64,000 nucleotides of DNA from VXRD01 sp965242535 (GTDB lineage: Bacteria > Latescibacterota > UBA2968). The position numbers were made by a program, and so were the translations under genes. The stretch is taken from contig OZ251458.1 of NCBI GenBank assembly GCA_965242535.1, forward strand, positions 558,001 through 622,000. The letters are read 5' to 3'. Below, piece by piece: positions 52,372 to 60,332 of this stretch; within the stretch, counting starts at the first letter, position 1; every line of letters starts with the position of its first letter. The notes beneath the pieces are model-generated. The model did no database searches. It was not told the DNA's origin and saw only the letters and a program-made list of their open reading frames with translations.

Positions 52372-53523
52372 ATGCGCCTTCTGTGCATTACACTCGGTAT
52401 TGGCCTCGCGATTTGGATGATCCCATCGCCTCATCCGATGGTTTTTGTCGGCTTTCTGATGACGGCTTCTGTCGTGGGAGCGCGGCTTGCTAGCCGCGCC
52501 AAATTGCCCGGTGTGATAGGCATGATTGCAGCGGGTTTCGCAGTTGGTCTTTCGCCCCTTATACCGCCTGAAAGCCACGGGGGGTTGCAACCCTTCGCCG
52601 ATATCGCCCTGGCCTGGATTGGCCTTTATTTGGGCACATCGCTCTCCCGTTCCTTTTTTGCCAATTCGCGCTTGCTCTGGGGAAGCTTTTGCCTTTATCT
52701 TTCCCCCGTTCTGACCAGTTTTTTCGCGCTCATCTTCTTCGATGTGCCGCTGTTTCACACCTTGCAAATCGCCGTCTTGTCGGGCATTTCGGCGCCCGTA
52801 TTTTTAGAGCGTGCAGAACACGCGTTGCGAGACACCTGGCCCATGTCGTTACTCGTTGCAACGATGGGACTGTTTTTGTATTTGCTTTTAGACATGGGGG
52901 ATGCGATATGGGGCAATCGCATCTCGCTGGATCTCGCGGCAGATATGGCATTCGCCGTTTTGATCGGGGTTGTCGGCATCGAACTTTCCCTCCACTGGTT
53001 GCGACATATCCGCACACCCACCGGCCAATTGACGAGTTGGTTTGCCCTCTCATTCCTGATCGCCTTGGCTTCGTGGCACTTGGAGGTCCGTCCACTCGTT
53101 TTGGCTTGGGTTGCGGGCCTCGCGTTGTCTTGGCGCACCAAACGCGGCCTGAGGTCCCGTGCGAGACTGCCCAAAGCCGAAGCCCTCATCGGCTTTGCCC
53201 TCGCACACTATGCCGGCGGCTTTGATTGGCATATCCCACCGATTTCCTCCTACTTTTTCGCGCTGATCGCGGCCACGGTTTTGGGCAAAATTGTCGGTGG
53301 TCTGCTGTCCCGCCGCCTCGCGGCGCAATCCGTGCAGGCCTGGCTTCCGCTCTTGCCGCAGGGCCTTCTCGCCGCCGTGTGCTTTGAATCCATCTTCCCC
53401 GAAACGACCCTCCTCTATTTTGCATGCACGGGGATTGGACTGTCCCTTTTGTATCTGTTGGTCAACCGCATCGTTCAAAAAATAAAAAACGGTCGCCTTA
53501 GAGTGCCCGCGCCCCGGACATAA
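52372..53523 (+). CDS. Cation:proton antiporter-like membrane protein 2
   Basis: The 383-residue product has about 11-12 helices: ARLASRAKLPGVIGMIAAGF, DIALAWIGLYLGTSLSRSFF, VLSGISAPVFLERAEHALRD and DMAFAVLIGVVGIELSL. It ends in WLPLLPQGLLAAVCFESIFP, matching the PQG turn of the CPA family. It is a diverged paralog of the preceding protein and lies 10 nt after it. It is probably a Na+ or K+/H+ antiporter subunit in the inner membrane. The region 53524-53850 downstream has no supported gene. Confidence 0.6.
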   Translation: MRLLCITLGIGLAIWMIPSPHPMVFVGFLMTASVVGARLASRAKLPGVIGMIAAGFAVGLSPLIPPESHGGLQPFADIALAWIGLYLGTSLSRSFFANSRLLWGSFCLYLSPVLTSFFALIFFDVPLFHTLQIAVLSGISAPVFLERAEHALRDTWPMSLLVATMGLFLYLLLDMGDAIWGNRISLDLAADMAFAVLIGVVGIELSLHWLRHIRTPTGQLTSWFALSFLIALASWHLEVRPLVLAWVAGLALSWRTKRGLRSRARLPKAEALIGFALAHYAGGFDWHIPPISSYFFALIAATVLGKIVGGLLSRRLAAQSVQAWLPLLPQGLLAAVCFESIFPETTLLYFACTGIGLSLLYLLVNRIVQKIKNGRLRVPAPRT

Positions 53524-53852
53524 GCCGATGGACGCAACACTGGATTCAGGCGTTGCAGGCTCTGTGCCCCCCAATGGATGGGATATAGACACCTCCGATC
53601 CCGTCGATTCGCAAAAAATAAAAAGCCATCGTACGCGACAAAAGTCGAGAATATCGGACTGCGAAAAGTGCGGAACGGGTATGGAGGCGAGTCATGCGAG
53701 CATGATAGCCGTTCATCTGCGAATCTACGAAGAGTTGTGGGTTTTGGGGTTGTCGGGCGACCACTGACCACTGACCGAATTCGCGCCCATTAAAACGCCG
53801 ATGAAGCCAGCCATCAAAAGCCTTTTTCGTTCCACAACGGCTTTGGGAATGC

Positions 53853-53881
53853 TTGACACCCAAAGCGTTTTCCCGTATTAT
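53853..53881 (+). promoter_or_regulatory. Consensus promoter for tRNA-Met
   Basis: TTGACA (53853-53858) and TATTAT (53876-53881) are spaced by 17 nt, and the tRNA begins 21 nt after the -10 box. The upstream stretch 53524-53852 shows no gene. Confidence 0.85.
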
Positions 53882-53901
53882 TGTCGAGGCGGACATCAAA
53901 T

Positions 53902-53977
53902 GGCGGCATAGCTCAGTTGGGAGAGCAGTGGAATCATAATCCATGGGTCGGGGGTTCGAGTCCCTCTGCCGCTACCA
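53902..53977 (+). tRNA. tRNA-Met (CAT)
   Basis: The 76-nt cloverleaf has acceptor GGCGGCA pairing with TGCCGCT, a D-arm GCTC/GAGC and an anticodon stem GTGGA/TCCAT with loop ATCATAA (anticodon CAT). The T-arm is GGGGG-TTCGAGT-CCCTC and the CCA is encoded. The G1:T72 wobble is unusual for an initiator, so this is an elongator Met tRNA or a lysidine-modified Ile tRNA; I favour Met. Confidence 0.92.
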
Positions 53978-54063
53978 AAAATGAGAAAGCACTTGCGACA
54001 TTGCGATTGTCACAGGTGCTTTTCGCTTTTCGTAAAAAATATTGCCAGTGGGTATCAAAGAGA

Positions 54064-54092
54064 TTGACAACCGCCTCGGTATAGGGTACATA
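54064..54092 (+). promoter_or_regulatory. Promoter for the nfeD-floA operon
   Basis: TTGACA (54064-54069), 17 nt, then TACATA (54087-54092), 24 nt before the NfeD start codon. GGAG lies 7 nt before that ATG. Confidence 0.7.
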
Positions 54093-54115
54093 AATGCACA
54101 ACACTGGAGACGCGC

Positions 54116-55450
54116 ATGAAATCCGCATTCGCAACCATCGCCCTCATCCTCGCCCTCGGCTTGCCCGCTCGGGCGATGGAAGTCTATGTCGCCAAAATCG
54201 ATGGCACCATCGAAGGCGGCGTCGCCGCCTTTGTCACCCGCGTGATGGCCGAAGCAGAAGGCGCGGGCGTCGCCTCGGTCATCTTTGAAATCGACACGCC
54301 CGGCGGCGCCCTCGACGCGGCGCTCGACATTCGGGACGCCATCTTGTATAGCGACGTCAAAACCATCGCCTTTATCAACCCCCGCGCGATATCCGCAGGC
54401 GCGCTCATCTCTTTGGCGACCGACCACATCATCATGGCCGAAGGCGGCACCATCGGCGCGGCCACCGCCGTCGACATGCAGGGCAAGAAAGCCAGCGAAA
54501 AGATCATCTCGTACTTCCGCAACGAAATGAAAGCCACGGCCGAAAAAACCGGGCGATCCCCCAAATTGGCCGAGGCGATGGTCGACGAGGACGTCGATAT
54601 CGAAGACTTGGCCCCCAAGGGCAAGTTGCTCACCCTCACCACGGAAGAAGCCGTGGAACGCGGCATCGCCGACCACAAAATCGCGGAGAAAAACGAATCG
54701 GAAAAACTCATCGCCGTGCTCAAACACTACGACCTCTTGCAGGCCAGCGTCGTCCACCAATCGGTCACTTGGGCCGAACAAGCCGTGCGCTATCTCACCC
54801 ATCCCTATCTCGCGTCGTTGCTCATGACCTTGGGTTTTCTCGGCTTGATCTTCGAAATCCAAAGCCCGGGCTGGGGCATTGGCGGCACCCTCGGCTTGGT
54901 CTGTCTGAGCTTGTTCTTCGGCAGCCACCTGCTCGTCAACTTGGCTAATTGGACGGAAATCCTCCTCTTTCTCCTCGGCATCGCGCTCGTCTTCATCGAT
55001 CTGTTCTTCGTCATGGGCTTTGGGTTGCTCGCCATTCCCGGCGCGCTCTTGATCATGACCAGCTTGTTCCTAAGCCTGATGGGCCGCTTTGAACTCTGGA
55101 CTTGGGGCGACATCAACGCCGTGCTCGCCCCCATGTTTTTGTCCCTCATCCTCACCTGCATCCTCGCCTTCTTCATCTTGCGCTCCCTGCCCGATTCCAG
55201 AATGTGGCGCCGCGTAGTGCTCGACACCGAAGAAAAAGCCTCTGAAGGATATGTCGCGGCTCCCTACGACGACCTTTTGGGCGCGTCTGGAACGGCATTT
55301 ACGGACCTGCGCCCAGGCGGCACGGGCCTGTTCAAGAACCGCCGCATCAGCGTATCCACCGAGGGCGATTACCTCACCAAAGACACCCCCATCACTATCG
55401 TGGAAGTCGAAGGTAGCCGCGTGATCGTGCGACGGGTCAAAGACTCGTAA
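54116..55450 (+). CDS. NfeD-family membrane serine protease (ClpP-class)
   Basis: The 444-residue product has a signal peptide. A ClpP-like protease domain follows, with the nucleophile in NPRAISAGALISLATDH (Ser93) and the general-base lysine in AVDMQGKKASEKI (Lys124 or 125). Four to five membrane helices (about 235-345) come next, then a C-terminal OB-fold (GTAFTDLRPGGTGLFKNRR). It is the long NfeD type (1510-N-like), which cleaves membrane proteins and works with flotillins or stomatins. The flotillin gene follows after 38 nt, the conserved order. Confidence 0.92.
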   Translation: MKSAFATIALILALGLPARAMEVYVAKIDGTIEGGVAAFVTRVMAEAEGAGVASVIFEIDTPGGALDAALDIRDAILYSDVKTIAFINPRAISAGALISLATDHIIMAEGGTIGAATAVDMQGKKASEKIISYFRNEMKATAEKTGRSPKLAEAMVDEDVDIEDLAPKGKLLTLTTEEAVERGIADHKIAEKNESEKLIAVLKHYDLLQASVVHQSVTWAEQAVRYLTHPYLASLLMTLGFLGLIFEIQSPGWGIGGTLGLVCLSLFFGSHLLVNLANWTEILLFLLGIALVFIDLFFVMGFGLLAIPGALLIMTSLFLSLMGRFELWTWGDINAVLAPMFLSLILTCILAFFILRSLPDSRMWRRVVLDTEEKASEGYVAAPYDDLLGASGTAFTDLRPGGTGLFKNRRISVSTEGDYLTKDTPITIVEVEGSRVIVRRVKDS

Positions 55451-55488
55451 ATCCCATCGGCCCACGCCCATTTTTTAAGGAGATTTTT

Positions 55489-56460
55489 ATGGAAGCCGTT
55501 TTCGTGATCTTTGCCGCTGTTGCCGTCATCCTCATTCTCTCGCTTTTCTTGTACTTCATCCCCGTCGGGCTGTGGATCTCCGCCCTTGCCGCGCGCGTGC
55601 GGATCGGCATCGGCGAACTCATCGGCATGCGCTTGCGCCGCGTGCCCCCGCGCATCATCTTGGGCTCGCAAATCAACGCGACCAAAGCCGGCCTCGAAAT
55701 TCCCACGGCATTTCTCGAAGCCCACTACTTGGCAGGCGGCCACGTCGAAAACGTCGTCAACGCCCTCATCGCCGCAGATAAGGCGGGAATCGGGCTGACG
55801 GGCGAACGCGCCGCCGCCATCGACTTGGCCGGGCGCGATGTGCTCGAAGCCGTGCAGGTCAGCGTCAATCCCAAAGTCATTTCTACCCCGATGGTGACAG
55901 CCGTTGCCAAAGACGGCATACAGGTCAAAGCCACGTCTCGCGTCACCGTGCGCGCCAACATCGAACGCTTGGTCGGCGGCGCAGGCGAAGAAACCATCAT
56001 GGCGCGCGTGGGCGAGGGCATCGTCACCACCATCGGCTCGTCGGAAACCCACAAAGACGTGCTCGAAAACCCCGATCTGATTTCCAAAACCGTGCTCGAC
56101 AAGGGCCTCGACTCCGGCACGGCCTACGAAATCCTCTCCATCGACATCGCGGACGTGGATGTGGGCGACAACATCGGCGCGAAACTCCAAACCGATCAGG
56201 CCGAAGCCGATAAGAACATCGCCCAAGCCCGCGCCGAAGAACGCCGCGCCATGGCCGTCGCACGCGAGCAAGAAATGCGCGCCACAGTGGTCGAAGCCGA
56301 AGCCGAAGTGCCCCGCGCCATGGCCGAAGCCTTCCGCAGCGGCAACCTCGGCATCATGGACTACTACCGCATGCGAAACATCGAAGCCGACACGCAAATG
56401 CGCGAAGGCATCGCAGGCGAAGGCATCGCAGGCGAAACCGAAGACGAGGAGAGCACCTAA
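55489..56460 (+). CDS. floA: Flotillin-like protein FloA
   Basis: The 323-residue product has an N-terminal membrane hairpin (VFVIFAAVAVILILSLFLYF). It then matches FloA/YqfA along its length: GMRLRRVPPRIILGSQINAT, ARVGEGIVTTIGSS, DIADVDVGDNIGAKLQTDQA and the coiled-coil AQARAEERRAMAVAREQEM. FloA scaffolds functional membrane microdomains. AAGGAG precedes ATG 55489. It forms an operon with the upstream NfeD protease. The C-terminus ends in a repeated GEGIAGE. Confidence 0.93.
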   Translation: MEAVFVIFAAVAVILILSLFLYFIPVGLWISALAARVRIGIGELIGMRLRRVPPRIILGSQINATKAGLEIPTAFLEAHYLAGGHVENVVNALIAADKAGIGLTGERAAAIDLAGRDVLEAVQVSVNPKVISTPMVTAVAKDGIQVKATSRVTVRANIERLVGGAGEETIMARVGEGIVTTIGSSETHKDVLENPDLISKTVLDKGLDSGTAYEILSIDIADVDVGDNIGAKLQTDQAEADKNIAQARAEERRAMAVAREQEMRATVVEAEAEVPRAMAEAFRSGNLGIMDYYRMRNIEADTQMREGIAGEGIAGETEDEEST

Positions 56461-56888
56461 TCCTACAGTCGGCAAATTCTCGTAGTCCGATCGGGCTGTC
56501 GCCAGTTGTACCCCGCTCGCAACTAAGAAGCCATCTAAAAACTCGGACCGCCATTGAGAGAGGCGCAAAAACATTCGCTTTTCGCAGATTAAAACCCAAG
56601 AATAAGGGCCTTTATTCCCCCTTGTATCTTCCGTTTTGACCCCCTAACCTCCCTGAAAGGGGGCGCGAATCGGTTTTGCGAGGGGTGGTGTGACGGGTTT
56701 TTAATCGCATCATCCATCGCTCAAAGCCATTAAAACAGCCCTTTCGGTCATCCATCAAAGAAGCCATGCGCCCTCTTCCGTCTTCCGTCTCCCGTCTTCC
56801 CTTTCCTGCTAGGAAAGGGGGTTAGGGGTATAGGTCCCGGATTCTAGACCGCTTCTAAACTCTCATCTTACTCCCCATCACTTTGCTT
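56461..56888. other. Intergenic region with repeat remnants, no gene
   Basis: It contains CAGTTGTACCCCGCTCGC (56504-56521), a fragment of the MITE-like element core. A CTTCCGTCTTCCGTCTCCCGTC array stands at about 56765-56800. No supported reading frame. Confidence 0.6.
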
Positions 56889-57452
56889 ATGGATTTAGAA
56901 TTAATCGCCGTCATCGTATTCGCGCTCTTCGGCCTTTTGTCCTCCTTGTTCAAAAAGTTGCGCGGAGAACGCGACCCCGACGAATCCAAACTCCAGCGTA
57001 AGCGCCCGTCCCGCGCCGACAGCGATCCCTTTGAAGACGCGGAGATCAACTTGCCGGACTGGGACATGCTCTTCGGTTCTCCCGATCCGGATCCCGAACC
57101 CGCGCCAAGATCGCCTTCGGAATTTCGAGAAGTGCAGGGCAAACGCCCGGTGTCCGAAGCCGATACGGGGCCTGAGTTTCGGGACGTGCAGGGCAAACGC
57201 CCGGTCGCGGAGACCGACACAGGGCCGGAATTTCAGGAGATTCGCGGCGCGCGTCCGGTCTCCGACGACTCGTCCTACGTCGAAGGCCAAACCCCATTTG
57301 TCCGCGCATCCCAAACGCGGCGCGTCAGCCGCCCCAAACGCAAACGCCGCTTCAAACTCGATTTTGAACCCAATACCATCCGCAAAGCCATCATCTACAA
57401 CGAAATCATCGGCCCGCCGCGCGCCGACTCGGATCCCCTCAAAAATCCTTGA
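56889..57452 (+). CDS. Hypothetical membrane-anchored protein with internal repeats
   Basis: The 187-residue product has one N-terminal helix (LELIAVIVFALFGLLSSLF) and then a charged region. It holds three near-repeats of about 19-20 residues, each with the form EFREVQGKRPVSEADTGP. The basic C-terminal part ends in RKAIIYNEIIGPPRADSDP, a motif seen at the end of several small uncharacterised bacterial proteins. ATG 56889 is preferred to TTG 56883. It lies downstream of the nfeD-floA operon on the same strand. Function unknown. Confidence 0.6.
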   Translation: MDLELIAVIVFALFGLLSSLFKKLRGERDPDESKLQRKRPSRADSDPFEDAEINLPDWDMLFGSPDPDPEPAPRSPSEFREVQGKRPVSEADTGPEFRDVQGKRPVAETDTGPEFQEIRGARPVSDDSSYVEGQTPFVRASQTRRVSRPKRKRRFKLDFEPNTIRKAIIYNEIIGPPRADSDPLKNP

Positions 57453-57478
57453 CACACAAACCCGTGTTTGTGATATTG
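57449..57478 (+). promoter_or_regulatory. tRNA-Leu promoter with inverted repeat in the spacer
   Basis: TTGACA (57449-57454) and GATATT (57472-57477) are spaced by 17 nt. The spacer is an inverted repeat, CACAAAC-CCGT-GTTTGTG, and a further CACAAAC follows at about 57484. The -35 box overlaps the stop codon of the preceding gene. Confidence 0.65.
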
Positions 57479-57497
57479 TCATCCACAAACAACAGGT

Positions 57498-57584
57498 GCC
57501 GAAGTGGTGGAATTGGTAGACGCGCTGGACTCAAAATCCAGTGGCCGCAAGGCCGTGTGGGTTCGAGTCCCACCTTCGGCACCA
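57498..57584 (+). tRNA. tRNA-Leu (CAA)
   Basis: This 87-nt class II tRNA has acceptor GCCGAAG/CTTCGGC and an anticodon stem CTGGA/TCCAG with loop CTCAAAA (anticodon CAA). The variable arm is long (TGGCCGCAAGGCCGT), the T-loop is GTTCGAGTC, and the ACCA end is encoded. Confidence 0.95.
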
Positions 57585-57596
57585 AATCAAACGCAC

Positions 57597-57630
57597 AAAG
57601 CGGCTTCTTTCACAGAACGCCGCTTTTTTG
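57597..57630 (+). terminator. Terminator after tRNA-Leu
   Basis: AAAGCGGC, a 14-nt loop, GCCGCTTTTTT: a GC stem with a T-run directly downstream of the tRNA. Confidence 0.75.
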
Positions 57631-57651
57631 TCATCTAAAAGGAGGCGGGTT

Positions 57652-58017
57652 TTGGCTTGCAAAGTTGGAGACAAAGGCGAGATCGTCATCGAGAAGGAAC
57701 TGCGCGAACAACTCGGCATCGGCCCCGGCTGGATCGCATCGCAACGCTTGGTGGATAACCGCATAGAAATTCAATTCATCCCGCCAGAGCACGACAAATC
57801 CCTGAAGGGCAGCCTTGCCGAGTACGTCAAGAAAAGCATTGCGCCGGGTGAGGAATGGGATGAGGCGCGAGAAGCTGCTTGGAATTATAGAGCAAAAGAA
57901 AAGATGGGGATTAGCCACAAAAGGCACGAGCGGGGTACAACTGGCGACAGCCAGTTCAAAACACAAAACGGCGATGCCCCCGTGCTCGGCCAAAGATACA
58001 AGATGGGGATTGAGTAA
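57652..58017 (+). CDS. AbrB/MazE-like antitoxin-type protein, C-terminus replaced by repeat sequence
   Basis: The 121-residue product has the swapped-hairpin domain at its N-terminus: CKVGDKGEIVIEKELREQLG, then IASQRLVDNRIEIQFIPPEH. AAAGGAGG lies 8 nt before a TTG start at 57652, and no ATG is available. Up to about residue 80 it reads as protein. Beyond KEKMGISHKRHERGTTG it is translated intergenic repeat (the AAAGGCAC plus ACAACTGGCGACAG string), so an insertion has replaced the end. No toxin gene is adjacent. A second copy lies at 58121. Confidence 0.65.
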   Translation: MACKVGDKGEIVIEKELREQLGIGPGWIASQRLVDNRIEIQFIPPEHDKSLKGSLAEYVKKSIAPGEEWDEAREAAWNYRAKEKMGISHKRHERGTTGDSQFKTQNGDAPVLGQRYKMGIE

Positions 58018-58120
58018 AAAAAATTGAGTGGATTCACCGAGGGGTCTTAAGCGAAACCGCTTTTGTTCTCTCCTCGGTTTATCAAATGCCGCTTTTTTGT
58101 CATCTGAAAGGAGGCGGGTT

Positions 58121-58387
58121 TTGGCTTGCAAAGTTGGAGACAAAGGCGAGATCGTCATCGAGAAGGAATTGCGCGAACAACTCGGCATCAGACCCGGCTG
58201 GATCGCATCGCAACGCTTGGTGGATAACCGCATAGAAATTCAATTCATCCCGCCAGAGCACGACAAATCCCTGAAGGGCAGCCTTGCCGAGTACGCAAAT
58301 GAAGACAACGCTTTTGACGATGAGGATTGGAAAAAAATAAAGGAGAACGCCTGGGTACAAGCCATAAAAGAAGAAGCCGATCAATAA
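58121..58387 (+). CDS. AbrB/MazE-like antitoxin-type protein, second copy
   Basis: The 88-residue product is almost identical to the previous gene through residue 57 (GEIVIEKELREQLGI and EHDKSLKGSLAEYA), including the GGAGGCGGG leader and the TTG start. It then has its own acidic tail (NEDNAFDDEDWKKIKENAW). This copy looks intact, with a normal length for an AbrB-type antitoxin. No toxin (PIN or MazF type) is encoded nearby. The duplicated unit spans about 57621-57830 and 58091-58300. Confidence 0.7.
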   Translation: MACKVGDKGEIVIEKELREQLGIRPGWIASQRLVDNRIEIQFIPPEHDKSLKGSLAEYANEDNAFDDEDWKKIKENAWVQAIKEEADQ

Positions 58388-58413
58388 AATAAAAAAGAAG
58401 GGAGAGAAAAATT

Positions 58414-58690
58414 GAGTACTCAAAAAATTAAATAATTCGGAATATCAATTTTTCAAGAGCGTGACGGACGCGATGCCGTACATCAAATAAGCCATCGCCC
58501 AACATGCTATCCCAAAAATTCATCACTGAAAGCCATCGGGCACAGCGCGCAAGTCCATTTCGCAACGACATCCATTTTGCAACCCACTTCGCAGGCTGGC
58601 GCATGTTGTGCGATTACAAAAGCGATTTGCGCTGTGCTAGCCCCTCGGCGTATGAGAGCGGCATTTTTTGCCTACTTTTTGTTGCTGTTG
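58414..58690 (+). repeat. MITE-like element copy D, left part
   Basis: The left terminus AGTACTCAAAAAATTAAATA and the core match copies A-C up to the hairpin loop CTGTTGA, where an IS element interrupts it. The remaining part resumes at 59890 and ends with GAGTATT at 60027. Confidence 0.85.
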
Positions 58691-59889
58691 ACCATACTAC
58701 GCGACAAAACTAAGAATCGGGTAAAAATCGCGCTTCTTTTAGGATTTTCAGACAGCGTTGGAATGTGCGTGCGTGGTCTTGAATATTCAAAAGGACATAT
58801 TGCAGATAATCGAGTCCATATCGAAAGAGACTTTTCTCTTTTTTCTCATGGTTTTTTATTTTGAGCGGGGTGTGGTGGGCGCGCGCTTCGCCCATGAGAT
58901 GGGCCCAACACACGGCGAGGGTCAAGAGCGCGATGAGTTTTTCGATGCGGTCGGCGTCGGTGAGATGGGTCTGTTCGAGATCAAAGCCTCGGCGTTTGAG
59001 GTTGGCAAAAAGGACTTCAATACTCCATCGTTTTTTATAGGTCTTGAGTGCGTCAATGCCTTGTGTGTTGCTGCCGACCATCACCCATTCCTCTGGGCAT
59101 CGGATTGCCGATAAAGAGAGCGATTGTCCATAGACGCGCCCGGGTTTTGGCAAGGTCGTTTGCTGATTCAAGGTCAGATTGGCGAATCGTTTTTTCAATG
59201 GAATCGCTTTTTGTCCCGTTTCGAGGATCGCGTTTTCTTTGAGGCGAATGACAAAAGGCATGTTGTTTTCGGTCAACCACTTAAACCATTTTCGCCCAAT
59301 AAATTCGCGGTCGGCCACCAAGGCGCGAATCTTACAGGTCTTGATGTGTTGACGGACCCGTTTCATGAGGTCTATGCGCTCTTGCGTGCTCGAGTTGCCC
59401 TTTTTGTGGAGCATCTTGAAGCAAATGGGAAACGCCATGTCTCGATAGAGGATGCCCACGGTCAGGAGATTGATCGACACCTTACCCAACGACCATTGGG
59501 TCCGGTCCATGGCGAGGATAAAATCCGATTTGACCGGTAAGAGATGCAGAATCAAGCCCGTTGCCCAATCTTCCGGTAGCGTGAACTCGGCGAAAAAACG
59601 TTGGATTCTGCGGTAGTTGGATTTTGGCTTCACTTTGCCATTGAGCGCATTGGCCAGTTTGGTCAAATTGACGGTCGTCACTTTCATCAAGGCCAAGAGA
59701 AAGGCCGAGAGGAAGGTCACCCGGGCTTTGTGCCAAGGAAAATGCGCTTGCAAGATGGGGTACAGTTGCATAACTTGATCCGACATAGACCTGTGCTTTC
59801 CGAGAAGGGGTGAGGGTTTTTGCGGATAACTTAAATCTAACTCTTTTTCAGATTTTGCACAGGTCTTTATTTTTTGTCGCGTAGTATGG
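58691..59889. mobile_element. IS4-family insertion sequence, 1199 bp, intact
   Basis: Terminal inverted repeats CCATACTACGCGACAAAA are identical for 18 bp at both ends (58691-58708 and complement 59872-59889). The flanks CTGTTGA (58684-58690) and CTGTAGA (59890-59896) form a 7-bp target duplication with one mismatch. Uninterrupted element copies A and C have a single CTGTTGA at this point. It carries one transposase gene on the minus strand. Confidence 0.93.
58710..59786 (-). CDS. IS4-family transposase (DDE)
   Basis: The 358-residue product has the DDE motifs LAMDRTQWSLG (first Asp) and ALVADREFIGRKWFKWL (second Asp). The YREK signature is Y-x2-R-x3-E-x6-K in YKKRWSIEVLFANLK, which defines the IS4 family. 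The open frame extends upstream past the IS end, so the first ATG that lies inside the inverted repeats and leads into the conserved N-terminus (MSDQVMQLYPILQAHFPW) is used. It looks full length and uninterrupted. Confidence 0.93.
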   Translation of the reverse strand: MSDQVMQLYPILQAHFPWHKARVTFLSAFLLALMKVTTVNLTKLANALNGKVKPKSNYRRIQRFFAEFTLPEDWATGLILHLLPVKSDFILAMDRTQWSLGKVSINLLTVGILYRDMAFPICFKMLHKKGNSSTQERIDLMKRVRQHIKTCKIRALVADREFIGRKWFKWLTENNMPFVIRLKENAILETGQKAIPLKKRFANLTLNQQTTLPKPGRVYGQSLSLSAIRCPEEWVMVGSNTQGIDALKTYKKRWSIEVLFANLKRRGFDLEQTHLTDADRIEKLIALLTLAVCWAHLMGEARAHHTPLKIKNHEKKEKSLFRYGLDYLQYVLLNIQDHARTFQRCLKILKEARFLPDS

Positions 59890-60027
59890 CTGTAGACAAA
59901 AAGTAGGTCGCCGAAGGCATCGGAAGCAACCCACGATGCTTTAGGACCAAAGTTGTTAGAAAAGCGAGCCATGCAGGTGCTGATTTGTGCGTATCAAAAT
60001 TTGGTATCATTTAATTTTCAGAGTATT
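59890..60027 (+). repeat. MITE-like element copy D, right part
   Basis: It starts with the second arm of the hairpin (CAAAAAGTAGG) and continues with the usual right half, the TATCAAAATTTGGTATC palindrome and the terminus TTTAATTTTCAGAGTATT. Rejoined with 58414-58690, it gives a ~410 bp element. Confidence 0.85.
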
Positions 60028-60039
60028 TAGTTGGTACAG

Positions 60040-60226
60040 ATGGTTGTACCCCGCTCGCCTACTTTTCTTCAGACGCTTATTCGCGTCTTCTCTGTTGACA
60101 AAAAGTAGGTCGCCGCACGCCGTAGGCACAGGCGTAGCCAACGCATCGGAGGCAAGCAACGATGCTGTAGGACCAAACGCTTTAGAAAAGCGAGTCATGC
60201 GGGTGCTGATTTGTGCGTATCAAAAT
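60040..60226 (+). repeat. MITE-like element, copy E (partial)
   Basis: It contains GTTGTACCCCGCTCGCC, the long-loop version of the hairpin (CTTCAGACGCTTATTCGCG, as in copy B) and the right half up to TGCGTATCAAAAT. It lacks both terminal repeats. It directly abuts a gene remnant. Confidence 0.75.
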
Positions 60227-60229
60227 GCC

Positions 60230-60313
60230 GCTCGGACGGATGGCGCGAGCGTCATCTACACCTTTGACGAGCGTTTCCCCGACGATGGCATTGCGTTGCA
60301 TCGAAGACCGTAG
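60230..60313 (+). pseudogene. C-terminal remnant of a gene cut by copy E
   Basis: The frame ARTDGASVIYTFDERFPDD, then GIALHRRP and a stop, reads like a real protein end of 27 residues. It has no start and is joined to element copy E on its 5' side. The parent family is not recognised. Confidence 0.35.
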
Positions 60314-60332
60314 CGTTTCAGGAGTTATTTTT

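Noticed and set aside
53528..53944. 79- and 132-codon frames before and across tRNA-Met
   Set aside because: They overlap the tRNA or its promoter and read as low-quality sequence without start signals.
59787..59972. Extended transposase start
   Set aside because: It would begin outside the IS, beyond the terminal inverted repeat.
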